The translations under genes were made by a program, and so were the position numbers. From positions 79,240,931 to 79,304,930 of the forward strand of contig OX246737.1 in NCBI GenBank assembly GCA_945910005.1: a stretch of 64,000 nucleotides of DNA, read 5' to 3'. The DNA is from Isoperla grammatica. Taxonomy: Eukaryota > Arthropoda > Insecta > Plecoptera > Perlodidae. The notes under the pieces were generated by a model that was not told the origin of the DNA, made no database searches, and worked only from the letters and a program-made list of their open reading frames with translations. Numbering within the stretch: position 1 is the first letter of the stretch; every line of letters starts with the position of its first letter. Shown here in pieces: positions 11,601 to 24,551 of this stretch.

Positions 11601-11846
11601 ATAGAAGTTACACCCTCCGTTGAAAAATAAGAATTATAGGCTGCATTCTTCAAGAGTATAATGAAAATGCATAAATTGAGTTTTTTCGTCGTTTTTGGTT
11701 AAAATATGCATAAAATATAGAAATTGGCTGATTTCAGTCTATCTACCACAAACTTCCAGTTTTAAGAGGAATCTTGCATACGGCTGGGATTCCTAAGGGT
11801 TTCAACCAAAGTTGACAAATCGTTGTTTTAGAGCGTTTCAGGCTCC
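8668..11846. repeat. 11-monomer HOR, copy 2 (3179 bp)
   Basis: This is the tandem copy of 5489-8667 at an exact 3179-bp offset. Only a few differences were noticed, for example AAAAAGCAC instead of AATAAGCAC at the first bases and TCTATATACC instead of TCTATCTACC near 10873. A third unit starts like copy 2 at 11847 but switches at once to a different variant series (ACCATCCG, ATGCATTAATTG). Confidence 0.85.
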
Positions 11847-14800
11847 AAAAAGCACAATTTGTCCATTTCGTCACATTTCGATAACTACTTTAGAAGTTAC
11901 ACCATCCGTTGAAAAATAATAATGTTAGTGTGCATTCTGAAAGAGTATTATGAAAATGCATTAATTGAGTTTTTTGGTCGTTTTTGGTTAAAATATGCAT
12001 AAAATATAGAAATTGGCTGATTTTAGTCTATCTACCCCAAACTTCCAGTTTTAAGAGGAATCTTGCATACGGCCGGGATTCCTAAGGGTTTCAACTAAAG
12101 TTGACAAATCGTTGTTTTAGAGCGTTTCAGGCTCTAATAAGCACAATTTGTCCATTTCGTCACATTTCGATAACTACTTTAGAAGTTACACCAACCGTTG
12201 AAAAATAATAATGTTAGTGTGCATTCTGAAAGAGTATTATGAAAATGCATAAATTGAGTTTTTTGGTCGTTTTTGATTAAAATATGCATAAAATATAGAA
12301 ATTGGCTAATTTTAGTCTATCTACCACAAACTTCCAGTTTTAAGAGGAATCTTGCATACGGCCGGGATTCCTAAGGGTTTCAACCAAAGTTGACAAATCG
12401 TTGTTTTAGAGCGTTTCAGGCTCCAATAAGCACAATTGGTCCATTTCGTCACATTTCGATAACTTCTATAGAAGTTACACCCTCCGTTGAAAAATAAGAA
12501 TTATAGGCTGCATTCTTCAAGAGTATAATGAAAATGCATAAATTGAGTTTTTTCGTCGTTTTTGGTTAATATATGCATAAAATATAGAAATTGGCTGATT
12601 TTAGTCTATCTACCACAAACTTCCAGTTTTAAGAGGAATCTTGCATACGGCTGGGATTCCTAAGGGTTTCAACCAAATTGCACAAATCGTTGTTTTAGAG
12701 CGTTTCAGGTTCCAATAAGCAATTTGTCCATTTCGTCACATTTCGATAACTTCTATAGAAGTTACACCCTCCGTCGAAAAATAAGAATTATAGGTTGCAT
12801 TCTTCAAGAGTATAATGAAAATGCATAAATTGAGTTTTTTCGTCGTTTTTGGTTAAAATATGCATAAAAAATAGAAATTAGCTGATTTTAGTCTATCTAC
12901 CACAAACTTCCAGTTTTAAGAGGAATCTTGCATACGGCCGGGATTCCTAAGGGTTTCAACCAAAGTTGACAAATCGTTGTTTTAGAGCGTTTCAGGCTCC
13001 AATAAGCACAATTTGTCCATTTCGTCACATTTCGATAACTTCTATAGAAGTTTCACCCTCCGTTAAAAAATAAGAATTATAGGCTGCATTCTTCAAGAGT
13101 ATAATGAAAATGCATAAATTGAGTTTTTTCGTCGTTTTTGGTTAAAATATGCATAAAATATAGAAATTGGCTGATTTTAGTCTATCTACCACAAACTTCC
13201 AGTTTTAAGAGGAATCTTGCATACGGCTGGCATTCCTAAGGGTTTCAACCAAAGTTGACAAATCGTTGTTTTAGAGCGTTTCAGGCTCCAATAAGCACAA
13301 TTTGTCCATTTTGTCACATTTCGATAACTTCTATAGAAGTTACACCCTCCGTCGAAAAATAAGAATTATAGGTTGCATTCTTCAAGAGTATAATGAAAAT
13401 GCATAAATTGAGTTTTTTCGTCGTTTTTGGTTAAAATATGCATAAAAAATAGAAATTGGCTGATTTCAGTCTATCTACCTCAAACTTCCAGTTTTAAGAG
13501 GAATCTTGCATACGGCTGGGATTCCTAAGGGTTTCAACCAAAGTTGACAAATCGTTGTTTTAGAGCGTTTCAGGCTCCAATAAGCACAATTTGTCCATTT
13601 CGTCACATTTCGATAACTTCTATAGAAGTTACACCCTCCGTCGAAAAATAAGAATTATAGGTTGCATTCTTCAAGAGTATAACGAAAATGCATAAATTGA
13701 GTTTTTTCGTCGTTTTTGGTTAAAATATGCATAAAAAATAGAAATTGGCTGATTTCAGTCTATCTACCACAAACTTCCAGTTTTAAGAGGAATCTTGCAT
13801 ACGGCTGGGATTCCTAAGGGTTTCAACCAAAGTTGACAAATCGTTGTTTTAGAGCGTTTCAGGCTCCAATAAGCACAATTTGTCCATTTCGTCACATTTC
13901 GATAACTTCTATAGAAGTTACACCCTCCGTTGAAAAATAAGAATTATAGGCTGCATTATTCAAGTGTATAATGAAAATGCATAAATTGAGTTTTTTCGTC
14001 TTTTTTGGTTAAAATATGCATAAAATATAGAAATTGGCTGATTTTAGTCTATCTACCACAAACTTCCAGTTTTAAGAGGAATCTTGCATACGGCTGGGAT
14101 TCCTAAGGGTTTCAACCAAATTGCACAAATCGTTGTTTTAGAGCGTTTCAGGCTCCAATAAGCACAATTTGTCCATTTCGTCACATTTCGATAACTTCTA
14201 TAGAAGTTACACCCTCCGTTGAAAAATAAGAATTATAGGCTGCATTCTTCAAGAGTATAATGAAAATGCATAAATTGAGTTTTTTCGTCGTTTTTGGTTA
14301 AAATATGCATAAAATATAGAAATTGGCTGATTTCAGTCTATCTACCACAAACTTCCAGTTTTAAGAGGAATCTTGCGTACGGCTGTGATTCTTAAGGGTT
14401 TCAACCAAAGTTGACAAATCGTTGTTTTAGAGCGTTTCAGGCTCCAATAAGCACAATTTGTCCATTTCGTCACATTTCGATAACTACTTTAGAAGTTACA
14501 CCAACCGTTGAAAAATAATAATGTTAGTGTGCATTCTGAAAGAGTATTATGAAAATGCATAAATTGAGTTTTTTGGTCGTTTTTGGTTAAAATATGCATA
14601 AAATATAGAAATTGGCTGATTTTAGTCTATCTAACACAAACTTCCAGTTTTAAGAGGAATCTTGCATACGGCCGGGATTCCTAAGGGTTTCAACTAAAGT
14701 TGACAAATCGTTGTTTTAGAGCGTTTCAGGCTCCAGTAAGCACAATTTGTCCATTTCGTCACATTTCGATAACTTCTATAGAAGTTACACCCTCCGTCGA

Positions 14801-15602
14801 AAAATAAGAATTATAGGCTGCATTCTTCAAGAGTATAATGAAAATGCATAAATTGAGTTTTTTCGTCGTTTTTGGTTAAAATATGCATAAAATATAGAAA
14901 TTGGCTGATTTTAGTCTATCTACCACAAACTTCCAGTTTTAAGAGGAATCTTGCATACGGCCGGGATTCCTAAGGGTTTCAACCAAAGTTGACAAATCGT
15001 TGTTTTAGAGCGTTTCAGGCTCCAATAAGCACAAATTGTCCATTTCGTTACATTTCGATAACTTCTATAGAAGTTACACCCTCCGTCGAAAAATAAGAAT
15101 TATAGGTTGCATTCTTCAAGAGTATAATGAAAATGCATAAATTGAGTTTTTTCGTCGTTTTTGGTTAAAACATGCTTAAAAAATAGAAATTGGCTGAATT
15201 CAGTCTATCTACCACAAACTTCCAGTTTTAAGAGGAATCTTGCATACGGCCGGGATTCCTAAGGGTTTCAACCAAAGTTGACAAATCGTTGTTTTAAAAC
15301 GTTTCAGGCTCCAATAAGCACAATTTGTCCATTTCGTCACATTTCGATAACTTCTATAGAAGTTACACCCTCCGTTGAAAAATAAGAATTATAGGCTGCA
15401 TTCTTCAAGAGTATAATGAAAATGCATAAATTGAGTTTTTTCGTCGTTTTTGGTTAAAATATGCATAAAATATAGAAATTGGCTGATTTCAGTCTATCTA
15501 CCACAAACTTCCAGTTTTAAGAGGAATCTTGCATACGGCTGGGATTCCTAAGGGTTTCAACCAAAGTTGACAAATCGTTGTTTTAGAGCGTTTCAGGCTC
15601 CA
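11847..15602. repeat. 13-monomer HOR, copy 1 (3756 bp)
   Basis: The block opens with AAAAAGCAC and a family-B unit with ACCATCCG and ATGCATTAATTG. Its beginning recurs at 15603, an offset of 3756 (13 units less one base). Internal markers are CTACCCCAAAC, TTTTGATTAAAATATG, CACAATTGGTCC, AATAAGCAATTTG (a 2-bp loss near 12719), GTTTCACCCTCCGTTAAAA, GGCTGGCATTCC, CTACCTCAAAC, CATTATTCAAGTG and GCGTACGGCTGTGATTC. The last three units (14735-15602) repeat those at 10979-11846. Confidence 0.8.
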
Positions 15603-17911
15603 AAAAGCACAATTTGTCCATTTCGTCACATTTCGATAACTACTTTAGAAGTTACACCATCCGTTGAAAAATAATAATGTTAGTGTGCATTCTGAAAGAG
15701 TATTATGAAAATGCATTAATTGAGTTTTTTGGTCGTTTTTGGTTAAAATATGCATAAAATATAGAAATTGGCTGATTTTAGTCTATCTACCCCAAACTTC
15801 CAGTTTTAAGAGGAATCTTGCATACGGCCGGGATTCCTAAGGGTTTCAACTAAAGTTGACAAATCGTTGTTTTAGAGCGTTTCAGGCTCTAATAAGCACA
15901 ATTTGTCCATTTCGTCACATTTCGATAACTACTTTAGAAGTTACACCAACCGTTGAAAAATAATAATGTTAGTGTGCATTCTGAAAGAGTATTATGAAAA
16001 TGCATAAATTGAGTTTTTTGGTCGTTTTTGATTAAAATATGCATAAAATATAGAAATTGGCTAATTTTAGTCTATCTACCACAAACTTCCAGTTTTAAGA
16101 GGAATCTTGCATACGGCCGGGATTCCTAAGGGTTTCAACCAAAGTTGACAAATCGTTGTTTTAGAGCGTTTCAGGCTCCAATAAGCACAATTGGTCCATT
16201 TCGTCACATTTCGATAACTTCTATAGAAGTTACACCCTCCGTTGAAAAATAAGAATTATAGGCTGCATTCTTCAAGAGTATAATGAAAATGCATAAATTG
16301 AGTTTTTTCGTCGTTTTTGGTTAATATATGCAAAATATAGAAATTGGCTGATTTTAGTCTATCTACCACAAACTTCCAGTTTTAAGAGGAATCTTGCATA
16401 CGGCTGGCATTCCTAAGGGTTTCAACCAAAGTTGACAAATCGTTGTTTTAGAGCGTTTCAGGCTCCAATAAGCACAATTTGTCCATTTTGTCACATTTCG
16501 ATAACTTTTATAGAAGTTACACCCTCCGTCGAAAAATAAGAATTATAGGTTGCATTCTTCAAGAGTATAATGAAAATGCATAAATTGAGTTTTTTCGTCG
16601 TTTTTGGTTAAAATATGCATAAAAAATAGAAATTGGCTGATTTCAGTCTATCTACCTCAAACTTCCAGTTTTAAGAGGAATCTTGCATACGGCTGGGATT
16701 CCTAAGGGTTTCAACCAAAGTTGACAAATCGTTGTTTTAGAGCGTTTCAGGCTCCAATAAGCACAATTTGTCCATTTCGTCACATTTCGATAACTTCTAT
16801 AGAAGTTACACCCTCCGTCGAAAAATAAGAATTATAGGTTGCATTCTTCAAGAGTATAACGAAAATGCATAAATTGAATTTTTTCGTCGTTTTTGGTTAA
16901 AATATGCATAAAAAATAGAAATTGGCTGATTTCAGTCTATCTACCACAAACTTCCAGTTTTAAGAGGAATCTTGCATACGGCTGGGATTCCTAAGGGTTT
17001 CAACCAAAGTTGACAAATCGTTGTTTTAGAGCGTTTCAGGCTCCAATAAGCACAATTTGTCCATTTCGTCACATTTCGATAACTTCTATAGAAGTTACAC
17101 CCTCCGTTGAAAAATAAGAATTATAGGCTGCATTATTCAAGTGTATAATGAAAATGCATAAATTGAGTTTTTTCGTCTTTTTTGGTTAAAATATGCATAA
17201 AATATAGAAATTGGCTGATTTTAGTCTATCTACCACAAACTTCCAGTTTTAAGAGGAATCTTGCATACGGCTGGGATTCCTAAGGGTTTCAACCAAATTG
17301 CACAAATCGTTGTTTTAGAGCGTTTCAGGCTCCAATAAGCACAATTTGTCCATTTCGTCACATTTCGATAACTTCTATAGAAGTTACACCCTCCGTTGAA
17401 AAATAAGAATTATAGGCTGCATTCTTCAAGAGTATAATGAAAATGCATAAATTGAGTTTTTTCGTCGTTTTTGGTTAAAATATGCATAAAATATAGAAAT
17501 TGGCTGATTTCAGTCTATCTACCACAAACTTCCAGTTTTAAGAGGAATCTTGCGTACGGCTGTGATTCTTAAGGGTTTCAACCAAAGTTGACAAATCGTT
17601 GTTTTAGAGCGTTTCAGGCTCCAATAAGCACAATTTGTCCATTTCGTCACATTTCGATAACTACTTTAGAAGTTACACCAACCGTTGAAAAATAATAATG
17701 TTAGTGTGCATTCTGAAAGAGTATTATGAAAATGCATAAATTGAGTTTTTTGGTCGTTTTTGGTTAAAATATGCATAAAATATAGAAATTGGCTGATTTT
17801 AGTCTATCTACCACAAACTTCCAGTTTTAAGAGGAATCTTGCATACGGCCGGGATTCCTAAGGGTTTCAACTAAAGTTGACAAATCGTTGTTTTAGAGCG
17901 TTTCAGGCTCC
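15603..17911. repeat. Shortened HOR copy lacking two monomers relative to 11847-15602
   Basis: The first part matches 11847 onward at an offset of 3756. Within a unit near 16320-16345 the match jumps so that 16408 corresponds to 13231, an offset of 3177. The difference, 579 bp, is two monomers plus one base. The junction monomer also has a local 2-bp loss (TTAATATATGCAAAATATAG). From there to 17911 the same markers follow in order (GGCTGGCATTCC, CTACCTCAAAC, CATTATTCAAGTG, GCGTACGGCTGTGATTC, CTCCAGTAAGC). Confidence 0.75.
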
Positions 17912-18201
17912 AGTAAGCACAATTTGTCCATTTCGTCACATTTCGATAACTACTTTAGAAGTTACACCAACCGTTGAAAAATAAGAAATGTTAGTGTGCA
18001 TTCTGAAAGAGTATTATGAAAATGCATAAATTGAGTTTTTTGGTCGTTTTTGGTTAAAATATGCATAAAATATAGAAATTGGCTGATTTTAGTCTTTCTA
18101 CCACAAACTACCAGTTTTAAGAGGAATCTTGCATACGGCCGGGATTCCTAAGGGTTTCAACCAAAGTTGACAAATCGTTGTTTTAGAGCGTTTCAGGCTC
18201 C
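16180..18201. repeat. 7-monomer HOR, copy 1 (overlaps the preceding block)
   Basis: The marker series GGCTGGCATTCC (16408), CTACCTCAAAC, AGTATAACG, CATTATTCAAGTG, GCGTACGGCTGTGATTC (17552), CTCCAGTAAGC and AATAAGAAATG recurs about 2023 bp later, at 18432, 19575 and so on. That is seven units. The first unit of each copy differs, so the exact left limit is approximate. Confidence 0.75.
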
Positions 18202-20225
18202 AATAAGCACAATTTGTCCATTTCGTCACATTTCGATAACTTCTATAGAAGTTTCACCCTCCGTTAAAAAATAAGAATTATAGGCTGCATTCTTCAAGAG
18301 TATAATGAAAATGCATAAATTGAGTTTTTTCGTCGTTTTTGGTTAAAATATGCATAAAATATAGAAATTGGCTGATTTTAGTCTATCTACCACAAACTTC
18401 CAGTTTTAAGAGGAATCTTGCATACGGCTGGCATTCCTAAGGGTTTCAACCAAAGTTGACAAATCGTTGTTTTAGAGCGTTTCAGGCTCCAATAAGCACA
18501 ATTTGTCCATTTTGTCACATTTCGATAACTTCTATAGAAGTTACACCCTCCGTCGAAAAATAAGAATTATAGGTTGCATTCTTCAAGAGTATAATGAAAA
18601 TGCATAAATTGAGTTTTTTCGTCGTTTTTGGTTAAAATATGCATAAAAAATAGAAATTGGCTGATTTCAGTCTATCTACCTCAAACTTCCAGTTTTAAGA
18701 GGAATCTTGCATACGGCTGGGATTCCTAAGGGTTTCAACCAAAGTTGACAAATCGTTGTTTTAGAGCGTTTCAGGCTCCAATAAGCACAATTTGTCCATT
18801 TCGTCACATTTCGATAACTTCTATAGAAGTTACACCCTCCGTCGAAAAATAAGAATTATAGGTTGCATTCTTCAAGAGTATAACGAAAATGCATAAATTG
18901 AGTTTTTTCGTCGTTTTTGGTTAAAATATGCATAAAAAATAGAAATTGGCTGATTTCAGTCTATCTACCACAAACTTCCAGTTTTAAGAGGAATCTTGCA
19001 TACGGCTGGGATTCATAAGGGTTTCAACCAAAGTTGACAAATCGTTGTTTTAGAGCGTTTCAGGCTCCAATAAGCACAATTTGTCCATTTCGTCACATTT
19101 CGATAACTTCTATAGAAGTTACACCCTCCGTTGAAAAATAAGAATTATAGGCTGCATTATTCAAGTGTATAATGAAAATGCATAAATTGAGTTTTTTCGT
19201 CTTTTTTGGTTAAAATATGCATAAAATATAGAAATTGGCTGATTTTAGTCTATCTACCACAAACTTCCAGTTTTAAGAGGAATCTTGCATACGGCTGGGA
19301 TTCCTAAGGGTTTCAACCAAATTGCACAAATCGTTGTTTTAGAGCGTTTCAGGCTCCAATAAGCACAATTTGTCCATTTCGTCACATTTCGATAACTTCT
19401 ATAGAAGTTACACCCTCCGTTGAAAAATAAGAATTATAGGCTGCATTCTTCAAGAGTATAATGAAAATGCATAAATTGAGTTTTTTCGTCGTTTTTGGTT
19501 AAAATATGCATAAAATATAGAAATTGGCTGATTTCAGTCTATCTACCACAAACTTCCAGTTTTAAGAGGAATCTTGCGTACGGCTGTGATTCTTAAGGGT
19601 TTCAACCAAAGTTGACAAATCGTTGTTTTAGAGCGTTTCAGGCTCCAATAAGCACAATTTGTCCATTTCGTCACATTTCGATAACTACTTTAGAAGTTAC
19701 ACCAACCGTTGAAAAATAATAATGTTAGTGTGCATTCTGAAAGAGTATTATGAAAATGCATAAATTGAGTTTTTTGGTCGTTTTTGGTTAAAATATGCAT
19801 AAAATATAGAAATTGGCTGATTTTAGTCTATCTACCACAAACTTCCAGTTTTAAGAGGAATCTTGCATACGGCCGGGATTCCTAAGGGTTTCAACTAAAG
19901 TTGACAAATCGTTGTTTTAGAGCGTTTCAGGCTCCAGTAAGCACAATTTGTCCATTTCGTCACATTTCGATAACTACTTTAGAAGTTACACCAACCGTTG
20001 AAAAATAAGAAATGTTAGTGTGCATTCTGAAAGAGTATTATGAAAATGCATAAATTGAGTTTTTTGGTCGTTTTTGGTTAAAATATGCATAAAATATAGA
20101 AATTGGCTGATTTTAGTCTATCTACCACAAACTTCCAGTTTTAAGAGGAATCTTGCATACTGCCGGGATTCCTAAGGGTTTCAACCAAAGTTGACAAATC
20201 GTTGTTTCAGAGCGTTTCAGGCTCC
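18202..20225. repeat. 7-monomer HOR, copy 2
   Basis: This is the second copy of the seven-unit series. Its first unit instead resembles that at about 13010 (TTTCACCCTCCGTTAAAA at both places), so the block is a mosaic of two sources. The last unit carries CATACTGCCGGG, a variant found again at 23337, 26807 and 30854. Confidence 0.75.
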
Positions 20226-21371
20226 AATAAGCACAATTTGTCCATTTCGTCACATTTCGATAACTTCTATAGAAGTTACACCCTCCGCCGAAACATAAGA
20301 ATTATAGGTTGCATTCTTCAAGAGTTTAATGAAAATGCATAAATTGAGTTTTTTCGTCCTTTTTGGTTAAAATATGCATAAAAAATAGAAGGTGGCTGAT
20401 TTCAGTCAATCTACCACAAACTTCCAGTTTTAAGAGGAATCTTGCATACGGCCGGGATTCCTAAGGGTTTCAACCAAAGATGACAAATCGTTGTTTTAGA
20501 GCGTTTCAGGCTCCAATAAGCACAAATTGTCCATTTCGTCACATTTCGATAACTTCTATAGAAGTTACACCCTCCGTCGAAAAATAAGAATTATAGGTTG
20601 CATTCTTCAAGAGTATAATGAAAATGCATAAATTGAGTTTTTTCGTCGTTTTTGGTTAAAATATGCTTAAAAAATAGAAATTGGCTGATTTCAGTCTATC
20701 TACCACAAACTTCCAGTTTTAAGAGAAACCTTGCATACGGCCGGGATTCCTAAGGGTTTCAACCAAAGTTGACAAATCGTTGTTTTAGAGCGTGGCTCCA
20801 ATAAGCACAATTTGTCCATTTCGTCACATTTCGATAACTTCTATAGAAGTTACACCCTCCGTTGAAAAATAAGAATTATAGGCTGCATTCTTCAAGAGTA
20901 TAATGAAAATGCATAAATTGAGTTTTTTCGTCGTTTTTGGTTAAAATATGCATAAAATATAGAAATTGGCTGATTTCAGTCTATCTACCACAAACTTCCA
21001 GTTTTAAGAGGAATCTTGCATACGGCTGGGATTCCTAAGGGTTTCAACCAAAGTTTACAAATCGTTGTTTTAGAGCGTTTCAGGCTCCAATAAGCACAAT
21101 TTGTCCATTTCGTCACATTTCGATAACTACTTTAGAAGTTACACCATCCGTTGAAAAATAATAATGTTAGTGTGCATTCTGAAAGAGTATTATGAAAATG
21201 CATTTATTGAGTTTTTTGGTCGTTTTTGGTTAAAATATGCATAAAATATAGAAATTGGCTGATTTTAGTCTATCTACCCCAAACTTCCAGTTTTAAGAGG
21301 AATCTTGCATACGGCCGGGATTCCTAAGGGTTTCAACTAAAGTTGACAAATCGTTGTTTTAGAGCGTTTCG
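20226..21371. repeat. Satellite monomers between the 7-mer and 11-mer HOR blocks
   Basis: These are about four ordinary satellite units with several private changes: CCGCCGAAACATAAG, AGAAGGTGGCTGATTTC, AGAGAAACCTTGC, and near 20791 a 4-bp loss giving GAGCGTGGCTCC. The 4-bp loss and the variants around it recur near 33218. Confidence 0.7.
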
Positions 21372-24300
21372 GGCTCCAATAAGCACAATTTGTCCATTTC
21401 GTCACATTTCGATAACTACTTTAGAAGTTACACCAACCGTTGAAAAATAATAATGTTAGTGTGCATTCTGAAAGAGTATTATGAAAATGCATAAATTGAG
21501 TTTTTTGGTCGTTTTTGGTTAAAATATGCATAAAATATAGAAATTGGCTGATTTTAGTCTATCTACCACAAACTTCCAGTTTTAAGAGGAATCTTCCATA
21601 CGGCCGTGATTCCTAAGGGTTTCCACCAAAGTTGACAAATCGTTGTTTTAGAGCGTTTCAGGCTCCAATAAGCACAATTTGTCCATTTCGTCACATTTCG
21701 ATAACTTCTATAGAAGTTACACCCTCCGTTGAAAAATAAGAATTATAGGCTGCATTCTTCAAGAGTATAATGAAAATGCATAAATTGAGTTTTTTCGTCG
21801 TTTTTGGTTAAAATATGCATAAAATATAGAAATTGGCTGATTTTAGTCTATCTACCACAAACTTCCAGTTTTAAGAGGAATCTTGCATACGGCTGGGATT
21901 CCTAAGGGTTTCAACCAAAGTTGACAAATCGTTGTTTTAGAGCGTTTCAGGCTCCAATAAGCACAATTTGTCCATTTCGTCACATTTCGATATTTTCTAT
22001 AGAAGTTACACCCTCCGTCGAAAAATAAGAATTATAGGTTGCATTCTTTAAGAGTTTAATGAAAATGCATAAATTGAGTTTTTTCGTCGTTTTTGGTTAA
22101 AATATGCATAAAAAATAGAAATTGGCTGATTTCAGTCTATCTACCACAAACTTCCAGTTTTAAGAGGAATCTTGCATACGGCCGGGATTCCTAAGGGTTT
22201 CAACCAAAGTTGACAAATCGTTGTTTTAGAGCGTTTCAGGCTCCATTAAGCACAATTTGTCCATTTCGTCACATTTCGATAACTTCTATAGAAGTTACAC
22301 CCTCCGTTGAAAAATAAGAATTATAGGCTGCATTATTCAAGTGTATAATGAAAATGCATTAATTGAGTTTTTTCGTCTTTTTTGGTTAAAATATGCATAA
22401 AATATAGAAATTGGCTGATTTTAGTCTATCTACCACAAACTTCCAGTTTTAAGAGGAATCTTGCATACGGCTGGGATTCCTAAGGGTTTCAACCAAATTG
22501 CACAAATCGTTGTTTTAGAGCGTTTCAGGCTCCAATAAGCACAATTTGTCCATTTCGTCTTATTTCGATAACTTCTATAGAAGTTACACCCTCCGTTGAA
22601 AAATAAGAATTATAGGCTGCATTCTTCAAGAGTATAATGAAAATGCATAAATTGAGTTTTTTCGTCGTTTTTGGTTAAAATATGCATAAAATATAGAAAT
22701 TGGCTGATTTCAGTTTATCTACCACAAACTTCCAGTTTTAAGAGGAATCTTGCGTACGGCTGTGATTCCTAAGGGTTTCAACCAAAGTTGACAAATCGTT
22801 GTTTTAGAGCGTTTCAGGCTCCAATAAGCACAATTTGTCCATTTCGTCACATTTCGATAACTACTTTAGAAGTTACACCAACCGTTGAAAAATAATAATG
22901 TTAGTGTGCATTCTGAAAGAGTATTATGAAAATGCATAAATTGAGTTTTTTGGTCGTTTTTGGTTAAAATATGCATAAAATATAGAAATTGGCTGATTTT
23001 AGTCTATCTACCACAAACTTCCAGTTTTAAGAGGAATCTTGCATACGGCCGGGATTCCTAAGGGTTTCAACTAAAGTTGACAAATCGTTGTTTTAGAGCG
23101 TTTCAGGCTCCAGTAAGCACAATTTGTCCATTTCGTCACATTTCGATAACTACTTTAGAAGTTACACCAACCGTTGAAAAATAAGAAATGTTAGTGTGCA
23201 TTCTGAAAGAGTATTATGAAAATGCATAAATTGAGTTTTTTGGTCGTTTTTGGTTAAAATATGCATAAAATATAGAAATTGGCTGATTTTAGTCTATCTA
23301 CCACAAACTTCCAGTTTTAAGAGGAATCTTGCATACTGCCGGGATTCCTAAGGGTTTCAACCAAAGTTGACAAATCGTTGTTTCAGAGCGTTTCAGGCTC
23401 CAATAAGCACAATTTGTCCATTTCGTCACATTTCGATAACTTCTATAGAAGTTACACCCTCCGCCGAAAAATAAGAATTATAGGTTGCATTCTTCAAGAG
23501 TATAATGAAAATGCATAAATTGAGTTTTTTCGTCGTTTTTGGTTAAAATATGCATAAAAAATAGAAAATGGCTGATTTCAGTCTATCTACCACAAACTTC
23601 CAGTTTTAAGAGGAATCTTGCATACGGCCGGGATTCCTAAGGGTTTCAACCAAAGTTGACAAATCGTTTTTTTAGAGCGTTTCAGGCTCCAATAAGCACA
23701 ATTTGTCCATTTCGTCACATTTCGATAACTTCTATAGAAGTTACACCCTCTGTCGAAAAATAAGAATTATAGGTTGCATTCTTCAAGAGTATAATGAAAA
23801 TGAATAACTTGAGTTTTTTCGTCGTTTTTGGTTAAAATATGCATAAAAAATAGAAATTGGCTGATTTTAGTCTATCTACCACAAACTTCCAGTTTTAAGA
23901 GGAATCTTGCATACGGCCGGGATTCCTAAGGGTTTCAACCAAAGTTGACAAATCGTTGTTTTAGAGCGTTTTAGGCTCCAATAAGCACAATTTGTCCATT
24001 TCGTCACATTTCGATAACTTCTATAGAAGTTACACCCTCCGTTGAAAAATAAGAATTATAGGCTGCATTCTTCAAGAGTATAATGAAAATGCATAAATTG
24101 AGTTTTTTCGTCGTTTTTGGTTAAAATATGCATAAAATATAGAAATTGGCTGATTTTAGTCTATCTACCACAAACTTCCAGTTTTAAGAGGAATCTTGCA
24201 TACGGCCGGGATTCCTAAGGGTTTCAACCAAAGTTGACAATTCGTTGTTTTAGAGCGTTTCAGGCTCCAATAAGCACAATTTGTCCATTTCGTCACATTT

Positions 24301-24551
24301 CGATAACTTCTATAGAAGTTACACCATCCGTTGAAAAATAAGAATTATAGGCTGCATTCTTCAAGAGTATAATGAAAATGCATAAATTGAGTTTTTTCGT
24401 CGTTTTTGGTTAAAATATGCATAAAATATAGAAATTGGCTGATTTTAGTCTATCTACCCCAAACTTCCAGTTTTAAGAGGAATCTTGCATACGGCCGGGA
24501 TTCCTAAGGGTTTCAACTAAAGTTGACAAATCGTTGTTTTAGAGCGTTTCG
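21372..24551. repeat. 11-monomer HOR with GCGTTTCGGGCTCC marker, copy 1
   Basis: The marker GCGTTTCGGGCTCC is centred at 21371, 24551, 29177 and 33509, defining successive blocks of 3180, 4626 and 4332 bp (11, 16 and 15 units). Other shared variants in order are CTTCCATACGGCC, TCTTTAAGAGTTTAATG, CTCCATTAAGC, CATTATTCAAGTG, CGTCTTATTTCG, GCGTACGGCTGTG, CTCCAGTAAGC, AATAAGAAATG and CATACTGCC. Confidence 0.78.
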
